DNA of 15,659 nt from CALKZN01 sp050633585 (GTDB taxonomy: Bacteria > Pseudomonadota > Gammaproteobacteria > Arenicellales > Arenicellaceae). The position numbers were made by a program, and so were the translations under genes. The stretch covers positions 1-15,659 of the forward strand of contig JBOEGT010000096.1 in NCBI GenBank assembly GCA_050633585.1. Direction: 5' to 3'. Position 1 is the stretch's first letter; the number at the start of each line of letters is the position of its first letter. The notes below the pieces were generated by a model, which was given only the letters and a program-made list of their open reading frames with translations, searched no databases and had not been told where the DNA came from. Shown here one piece after another: positions 7,022-12,143 of this stretch.

Positions 7022-7040
7022 ATTTATAAAAAAAGAATTT
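7022..7040. repeat. Diverged third copy of the AAAGAATTT repeat
   Basis: Aligned without gaps, 16 of 19 positions match the first 19 bases of the repeats at 5269 and 6202, including AAAGAATTT. It lies at the left edge of the R-M operon. A/T-rich low complexity weakens the case. Confidence 0.35.
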
Positions 7041-7162
7041 GTTTGGACGCAAATTTCAAGACTTAACCCCTTTCACTCACCTGCCAAATACACAAGGAAT
7101 AAACGAACTAACAAGATCCATGCAATTCAGCACTTTAAAGGTCTCAGTATCTTTAAATTTAC

Positions 7163-7171
7163 TGTTATGAT
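7163..7171 (+). promoter_or_regulatory. Possible extended -10 promoter of the R-M operon
   Basis: TGTTATGAT matches the extended -10 pattern TGnTATnAT, 58 nt upstream of ATG 7229. No clear -35 is visible, as is usual for extended -10 promoters. It is the best candidate for transcription of the downstream operon. Confidence 0.35.
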
Positions 7172-7228
7172 CAATCAAAGGAATATTGAAACAAAACCTA
7201 TCAACCGTATAAAAACAATTAACAATAA

Positions 7229-7498
7229 ATGGCATCACATTACAATAAACTAGTCCACGTCTTAATGAAGGAAATGATTCCAGCTTTAAGTGTGGATATA
7301 GGCACTATTTTTACGAGAACTCAACTTTATGTCTCGTGGATAAAAAAGAACCAAGCAGAAGACAATCAAAATGTTCGAGGTATCATTGTTGCAAGAACAA
7401 TATCGGAAGATTTAAAGCTAGCGTGTTCTGACATAAATGATCTAGAGTTATTTAAATACCACATTTCTATCAACCTTAACGAAACTCCGACTTATTGA
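7229..7498 (+). pseudogene. Probable C-terminal remnant of a nuclease-like (DUF91/PDDEXK-type) protein
   Basis: The 89-residue ORF starts right after an in-frame TAA, has no Shine-Dalgarno, and ends 10 nt before hsdM. Residues about 31-85 (QLYVSWIKKNQAEDNQ, then NVRGIIVARTISEDLKLAC, then ELFKYHISINL) resemble the end of DUF91/NucS-like or related PD-(D/E)XK proteins, in which a conserved Q-x-L/I-xY-xxW segment follows the ExK catalytic pair and a VRGIIVA strand comes next. The E-x-K segment itself is missing here and I do not find it in the upstream frames, so the piece is likely a 5'-truncated remnant. It could still be expressed as a small protein coupled to hsdM. The assignment rests on remembered motifs. 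Confidence 0.5.
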
Positions 7499-7508
7499 AC
7501 ACCAACTA

Positions 7509-9113
7509 ATGACTGAAGATCAAAAAAAACAACTTGAACGAAAGCTGTGGAATATTGCCAACGAACTGCGTGGCAAAATGAATGCAGATGAGTTTAGAGA
7601 CTATTGTTTAGGCTTTATATTCTTTAAATACCTATCTGAAAAACTGCATGACCATGCCAATGACATTCTGGCTGAAGATGGCATTAAGTTTCTTGAAATC
7701 GATGAACACAGCGCTGAAGGTCAAGAAATGCTGGAGGTCATTAAAGAAGACTCCATTGATGCGCTGGGTTACTTTCTGAAACCTTCAGAACTATTCTCAA
7801 GCATTGCCAAGCGTGGTGCGCACAAAGCTCAAGAAGATGACGAAACTGACTCTAACGACGACGTGTTTATCGACAACTTCATCCTTGATGACCTACAAGT
7901 CGTATTAAATTCCATTGAAGCCTCGACTATGGGCACAGCGAGTGAAGATGACTTTGACAACCTTTTTGAAGACCTAGACCTTAGTTCCACCAAACTAGGC
8001 CGCAGCGAGAAAGCCAAGAATGAACTCATCGCCAAAATCATGGTGCATTTGGACAGTATTGATTTTGGTTTAAAAGATAGCCAAAGTGATATTTTGGGCG
8101 ATGCCTATGAATATCTCATTGGCCAATTTGCCAGTGGTGCTGGCAAAAAAGCAGGAGAGTTTTATACACCACAACAAGTTTCAAGCATTCTGGCACAAAT
8201 CGTCACGCTCGGCAAAAGCCGATTAAAAAATGTCTATGACCCAACCTGTGGCTCAGGCTCCTTGTTGTTGCGCGTAGCTAAAGAAGTCGACAATGTTGGT
8301 GACTTCTATGGTCAAGAAATGAATCGCACCACCTACAACTTGGCGCGCATGAACATGATTTTGCACGATGTGCACTACCGCAACTTTGACCTCAAACAAG
8401 AAGACACTCTAGAAAACCCTCAGCACAGTGACTTAAAGTTTGAAGCTGTGGTTGCCAATCCGCCTTTTTCGGCGAAATGGAGTGCGAACAAACTGTTTGA
8501 ATCCGATGATCGTTTTTCAGACTATGGCAAACTTGCACCCGCTTCCAAAGCTGATTTTGCATTTGTGCAACACATGCTCTATCAATTGGATGAAAACGGT
8601 ACCATGGCGATTGTGTTGCCACACGGCGTGTTGTTCCGAGGCGCTGCCGAAGGTCATATCAGGCGCTACTTGATTGAAGAACAAAACTGGCTGGACACGG
8701 TAATTGGTTTGCCTGCTAACATCTTCTACGGCACCAGTATTCCAACCTGTATTCTAGTGTTTAAAAAATGCCGTGAACACCCCGACAATGTGTTGTTCAT
8801 CGATGCCAGCGCCCATTTTGAAAAAGCCAAAAACCAAAACGTTCTTCGCCATCAAGATATTGACAAAATCATCACCACCTTCAAAGATCGCAAGGCCGAA
8901 GATAAATACAGCCACATTGCCTCGTTAAGTGAAATTGAAGAAAACGACTACAACCTGAATATTCCTCGTTATGTTGACACCTTTGAAGAAGAAGAGCCTG
9001 TCGACTTAGCGGCTGTCACTGCGGAATTGAAGCAAATTGACCAAGACATGATTGATATTGATGATGCCATTAAAGAGTTTTGCGATGAGCTAGAGATAGA
9101 GGCACCTGTCTAA
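7509..9113 (+). CDS. hsdM: Type I restriction-modification DNA methyltransferase subunit
   Basis: N6-adenine methyltransferase (M) subunit, 534 residues; two copies with one HsdS form the methylase and, with HsdR, the restriction complex. The N-terminal helical domain opens MTEDQKKQLERKLWNIANEL and continues with GKMNADEFRDYCLGFIFFKYLSEKL. The methylase core has GEFYTPQQV, motif I DPTCGSGSLLL (D244 onward, SAM binding) and motif IV NPPF (317-320, target adenine). An acidic tract near 113-155 is common in this family. It appears intact. Its TAA overlaps the hsdS ATG by one base (TAATG), implying coupled translation. The start ATG lacks a clear Shine-Dalgarno but agrees with the family N-terminus. 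Confidence 0.97.
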   Translation: MTEDQKKQLERKLWNIANELRGKMNADEFRDYCLGFIFFKYLSEKLHDHANDILAEDGIKFLEIDEHSAEGQEMLEVIKEDSIDALGYFLKPSELFSSIAKRGAHKAQEDDETDSNDDVFIDNFILDDLQVVLNSIEASTMGTASEDDFDNLFEDLDLSSTKLGRSEKAKNELIAKIMVHLDSIDFGLKDSQSDILGDAYEYLIGQFASGAGKKAGEFYTPQQVSSILAQIVTLGKSRLKNVYDPTCGSGSLLLRVAKEVDNVGDFYGQEMNRTTYNLARMNMILHDVHYRNFDLKQEDTLENPQHSDLKFEAVVANPPFSAKWSANKLFESDDRFSDYGKLAPASKADFAFVQHMLYQLDENGTMAIVLPHGVLFRGAAEGHIRRYLIEEQNWLDTVIGLPANIFYGTSIPTCILVFKKCREHPDNVLFIDASAHFEKAKNQNVLRHQDIDKIITTFKDRKAEDKYSHIASLSEIEENDYNLNIPRYVDTFEEEEPVDLAAVTAELKQIDQDMIDIDDAIKEFCDELEIEAPV

Positions 9114-10354
9114 TGTTAGGTAAAAGTATTAGGTTGCCACAATTAAGGTTTCCAGAATTTCACTCTAACTGGTCATATAAAAAATTAGGCGAACTGGGTG
9201 AATTTAAAAATGGTTTCAATGCTGATGCTAGCGCATTTGGAAGTGGTGTTGAATTTATTAACTTAATGAATATTTTTGGTAAAAGTGAAATTTCTGAAGC
9301 TCAGCTAGAAAAAGTTATGCTGAACCAAACACAGATAGAACAATATAGCGTTGTAAAAGGGGATGTATTATTCATTAGATCATCAGTTAAAAGAGAAGGG
9401 GTAGCCCAATCTTGCCTTGTAAATAATAACTTTAGGGATACCGTATATAGTGGTTTCATAATTAGATTTAGGGAATTCAAACCTATATTTGACCATTTTT
9501 ATAAGAAATATTGTTTCAAATCTATTCCTTTTCGAAAAAAAGCACTATCACTATCAACAACTAGTGCTAATACCAATATTAATCAAGCATCTCTGGCTTC
9601 AATTAACTTGTTCTTTCCAGAAATAAAAGAACAAAAAAAAATCGCCAGTTTTCTATCAACCGTTGACGAAAAAATTTACTTATTACTCCGCAAACATGAA
9701 TGTTTGCAAACCTACAAACGCGGAGTAATGCAAAAAATCTTCTCACAAGAAATTCGCTTCAAAAAAAGCGATGGTACTGCTTTTCCGGATTGGAAAGAAA
9801 AAATTCTTTCAGACCTTGTAGACCGTTGCACACAAAAGAATATTGAAAATCAAATCAGTCGTGTACTAACAAATTCGGCCACTCAAGGTGTTTTGGACCA
9901 GCAGGATTATTTTGATAAAAACATTGCAAATTCAGACAATCTTTCGAGCTACTATATCGTTGAAAAAGGTGATTACATTTATAACCCTAGAATATCAATG
10001 CATGCACCTGTAGGGCCAATAAATAAGAACAAAATTGGCGAAGGTGTCATGTCACCACTCTACTCAATATTTCGATTTAAATCTTCAACTAATACTTTTT
10101 ACGAGCAGTATTTTAAAACTACATTTTGGCATCACTACATGTGCCGCGTTGCTAACTATGGTGCACGGCATGATCGTATGAATATTACAACTGCCGATTT
10201 TATGGCTATGCCTTTACCATCCCCCCATGATGATGAACAAACTAAAATAGTTGACTTTTTTGAAGCTTTAGATCGTAAAACACAAACAACTAAAGATAAG
10301 TTAACTGCAATGGAAACTTTTAAAAAAGGGTTATTGCAAAAGATGTTTGTATAA
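9113..10354 (+). CDS. hsdS: Type I restriction-modification specificity subunit
   Basis: Recognises a bipartite DNA sequence through two target recognition domains (TRDs) and so directs both methylation and restriction. The 413-residue protein has TRD1 (about 15-165), a central helical spacer (EQKKIASFLSTVDEKI from 173), TRD2 (about 220-365) and a C-terminal helical repeat (EQTKIVDFFEALDRK from 375). The two helical regions are internal repeats of each other (KRGVMQKIFSQ compared with KKGLLQKMFV), and the TRD entries LRFPEFHSNW and GTAFPDWKEK match too, as usual for HsdS. It is more A+T-rich than hsdM, which is common for these fast-changing subunits. The target sequence cannot be read from the protein. 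A nested inverted repeat lies in the central spacer. No second or silent hsdS is present. Confidence 0.95.
   Translation: MLGKSIRLPQLRFPEFHSNWSYKKLGELGEFKNGFNADASAFGSGVEFINLMNIFGKSEISEAQLEKVMLNQTQIEQYSVVKGDVLFIRSSVKREGVAQSCLVNNNFRDTVYSGFIIRFREFKPIFDHFYKKYCFKSIPFRKKALSLSTTSANTNINQASLASINLFFPEIKEQKKIASFLSTVDEKIYLLLRKHECLQTYKRGVMQKIFSQEIRFKKSDGTAFPDWKEKILSDLVDRCTQKNIENQISRVLTNSATQGVLDQQDYFDKNIANSDNLSSYYIVEKGDYIYNPRISMHAPVGPINKNKIGEGVMSPLYSIFRFKSSTNTFYEQYFKTTFWHHYMCRVANYGARHDRMNITTADFMAMPLPSPHDDEQTKIVDFFEALDRKTQTTKDKLTAMETFKKGLLQKMFV
9682..9729. repeat. Nested inverted repeats in the hsdS central spacer
   Basis: ATTACTCCGC (9682-9691) is repeated inverted as GCGGAGTAAT (9720-9729), perfect over 10 bp. 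Inside lies a second perfect inverted repeat, GCAAACAT (9690-9697) with ATGTTTGC (9700-9707), separated by 2 nt. The site is the junction between TRD1 and TRD2, where recombination in hsdS commonly takes place. It also codes for protein (LLRKHE ... KRGVM), so the symmetry may be accidental or functional. Confidence 0.6.
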
Positions 10355-10359
10355 CAAAT

Positions 10360-11133
10360 ATGGAAAAAACACGGAATTTTTTACTTCAAAATAAAGAAAG
10401 CTTTGAACTTTTCGCTAATTTTGAAGATCACAAAGTCTACTACTATGCTATCGAGCAAAAGGTAACTGCAGATAACTGTATAGAAACATGCAAGTCACTA
10501 ATAGAAGGCATTTCTAAAACTATTCTTGAGCAAATCGATTTAAGGGACTCACATATAAGAGATCGATTTTCGGAACAAGATGCTCACTCTTTGGAGACGA
10601 CTTTTCGTAAAATGAATGGTCGAGGAGAAGACTCCCCTGTTTTATTTAGACAAGAAAGTTTAGTCTTATCTAACTATCATAATGCTTGCCACCGAGATCT
10701 GTTAGATACTTTAGGAAAAAACTTATGTAAATATTTGGCTAGGTTGCGAAACGAGCGAGGAGATATTTCCCATGGTAGAGCTGCTCCCAAACAAATAAAG
10801 AGTTCTTTGGATCTAGCTTATATGATTGAGAGTTTGACCGACTTAATCACGTTCCATATGCTTGAAATTTTTTCGTTAATCGATTTTAAAACAGCTATTG
10901 ATGATGAGGAATTTTCTTGGATCGAAGAGGCATTTGCTATTAAGCCTGACTCAGACTTATCAAATCTCGATGTTAAAGAACAGTTTGTTCGACAATTTAA
11001 TACACAATTAGATATTGAAAACCCCATCGGCGATGGGCTAAGGTTTAGTGAAGCGCTTTATTATCAAAAACAGGAAGAGTATTTAATACTATTGCGTGAT
11101 TATGAGTTAGATCAAAATATGGAGTCTTTATAA
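10360..11133 (+). CDS. HEPN/Abi_C-like abortive-infection-type protein
   Basis: A 257-residue, mainly helical, soluble protein. Its centre carries LRNERGDISHGRAAPK (129-144), resembling the C-terminal Abi_C/HEPN domain of abortive infection proteins. R133 and H138 fit the HEPN R-x4-6-H ribonuclease signature (R-GDIS-H), with N131 beside R130 as in the common RN form. Helices before it (AIEQKVTADNCIETCKSLIEG) and after it (SLDLAYMIESLTDLITFHML) fit a four-helix HEPN bundle. RNA cleavage as a toxin or phage-defence act is inferred from the family. It starts 5 nt after hsdS and lies where EcoprrI carries the prrC anticodon nuclease, though it has no PrrC features such as a P-loop. A+T-rich like hsdS. 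The domain call is fairly firm; the activity is not. Confidence 0.75.
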   Translation: MEKTRNFLLQNKESFELFANFEDHKVYYYAIEQKVTADNCIETCKSLIEGISKTILEQIDLRDSHIRDRFSEQDAHSLETTFRKMNGRGEDSPVLFRQESLVLSNYHNACHRDLLDTLGKNLCKYLARLRNERGDISHGRAAPKQIKSSLDLAYMIESLTDLITFHMLEIFSLIDFKTAIDDEEFSWIEEAFAIKPDSDLSNLDVKEQFVRQFNTQLDIENPIGDGLRFSEALYYQKQEEYLILLRDYELDQNMESL

Positions 11134-11136
11134 TGC

Positions 11137-11142
11137 AAGGAG
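11137..11142 (+). promoter_or_regulatory. Ribosome binding site of the RhuM-Fic gene
   Basis: AAGGAG lies 7 nt before ATG 11150, the strongest Shine-Dalgarno in the operon. A six-codon ORF (MQGAKL) begins in the TAATG at the previous stop and ends in the TGA overlapping this ATG, so it bridges the two genes. Confidence 0.75.
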
Positions 11143-11149
11143 CAAAACT

Positions 11150-12139
11150 ATGAATCAAACAATTGAAATCTATCAAGGTGACGATGGGCAAACCGATGTT
11201 CGGGTGCACTTTGAGCAGGAAACAGCGTGGTTAACACAACGTCAAATGGGTGAGTTGTTTGAGACCACGCCTGAGAATGTGTTGATGCATTTAAAAAACA
11301 TCTATAAAGCTGACGAGCTTACTGAAAAAGCAACTACTAAGAAATTCTTAGTAGTTCAAAAAGAAGGTAATCGCCAGGTCGAAAGGAACCTATTGCATTA
11401 CAACCTTGATGCAATTATTTCAGTGGGCTATCGAGTGAACAGCAAACAGGGTGTGCAATTTCGTATCTGGGCAACTCAGCGCTTGAAAGACTATTTGGTC
11501 AAAGGCTATGCGATCAATCAACAGCGCTTTGACAGCAATGCCCAAGAGTTGCAACAAGCAATTGCGCTGATTCAAAAAACTGCTCAATCGCGTGAATTAA
11601 CCGCCGAAGCAGGTAGCGGTTTGGTAGACATTGTCAGCCGTTATACACAAACATTTTTGTGGTTGCAACGCTATGATGAAGGCTTATTGAATGACCCCAA
11701 AGGCCAAGATGGTGGTGATTTGCCCACGGCTGAGCAAGCGATGAACTGTTTGAATCAATTGAAAGCCACGTTGATTGATCGCGGTGAAGCGACCTCACTG
11801 TTTGCACAATTACGCGAAGATGGTTTAGCTTCTATTTTAGGAAATTTGGAACAAACTGTCTTTGGTGAACCAGCTTACCCAAGCTTAGAAAGCAAGGCAG
11901 CACACTTGCTGTATTTTGTGGTGAAGAATCATCCTTTTAGTGATGGCAATAAACGCAGTGGTGCGTTTTTGTTTGTAGATTTTCTTCACCGAAACGGACG
12001 ACTACTGGACTCATCTGATCACCCTATTATTAATGATACGGGTTTGGCTGCGTTAACCTTGTTAATTGCTGAATCAGCGCCTGAACAAAAAGAAACATTG
12101 ATTCGATTAGTGATGCACATGCTGGTGAAGGAAGCTTAA
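11150..12139 (+). CDS. RhuM-Fic fusion protein (putative AMP-transferase)
   Basis: A 329-residue two-domain protein. Residues 1-125 match the RhuM (virulence protein) family: IEIYQGDDGQTDVRVHFEQ, a helix-turn-helix-like WLTQRQMGELFETTPENVLMHLKNIY, VQKEGNRQVER and GYRVNSKQGVQFRIWAT. A helical linker leads to a Fic/Doc domain with the core motif HPFSDGNKR (261-269; catalytic H261 and acidic D265), followed by SGAFLFVDFLHRNGRL. Fic domains usually transfer AMP or another nucleotide part to a target protein. RhuM-Fic genes are known neighbours of Type I R-M genes, but their role is not established. The usual Fic inhibitory motif (S/T-x-x-x-E-G/N) is not clearly visible; YDEG at 175-178 lacks the leading S/T. 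Located 16 nt after the HEPN gene and 4 nt before hsdR, and carries a 25-bp palindrome near its 5' end. Confidence 0.9.
   Translation: MNQTIEIYQGDDGQTDVRVHFEQETAWLTQRQMGELFETTPENVLMHLKNIYKADELTEKATTKKFLVVQKEGNRQVERNLLHYNLDAIISVGYRVNSKQGVQFRIWATQRLKDYLVKGYAINQQRFDSNAQELQQAIALIQKTAQSRELTAEAGSGLVDIVSRYTQTFLWLQRYDEGLLNDPKGQDGGDLPTAEQAMNCLNQLKATLIDRGEATSLFAQLREDGLASILGNLEQTVFGEPAYPSLESKAAHLLYFVVKNHPFSDGNKRSGAFLFVDFLHRNGRLLDSSDHPIINDTGLAALTLLIAESAPEQKETLIRLVMHMLVKEA
11332..11356. repeat. 25-bp perfect palindrome inside the RhuM-Fic gene
   Basis: AACTACTAAGAA (11332-11343) and TTCTTAGTAGTT (11345-11356) are perfect 12-bp inverted arms around one base. The stretch codes for TTKKFLVV within the RhuM domain, where an xTKKFLxVQ.EG run is usual, so protein constraint may account for part of it. 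In RNA it would need a larger loop but could still form a stable hairpin. Confidence 0.65.
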
Positions 12140-12143
12140 AACG

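Noticed and set aside
7167..7253. A 28-codon ORF (MINQRNIETK...) overlapping the start of the 89-residue ORF in another frame.
   Set aside because: Low-complexity Asn/Lys/Ile composition, no Shine-Dalgarno and no recognisable motif; it does not restore the missing nuclease half either.
11023..11037. CCCATCG-G-CGATGGG dyad near the 3' end of the HEPN gene.
   Set aside because: Only 7-bp arms, in coding sequence, without a T-run; too small to be called a terminator or operator.
9113..11133. Phase-variable hsdS locus.
   Set aside because: Only one complete hsdS is present; there is no silent second copy and no invertase gene in the window. The inverted repeats in hsdS are reported separately.
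10360..11133. Assignment of the gene after hsdS as prrC.
   Set aside because: The protein is 257 residues without a P-loop or ABC ATPase motifs, so it is not PrrC; only the location is similar.
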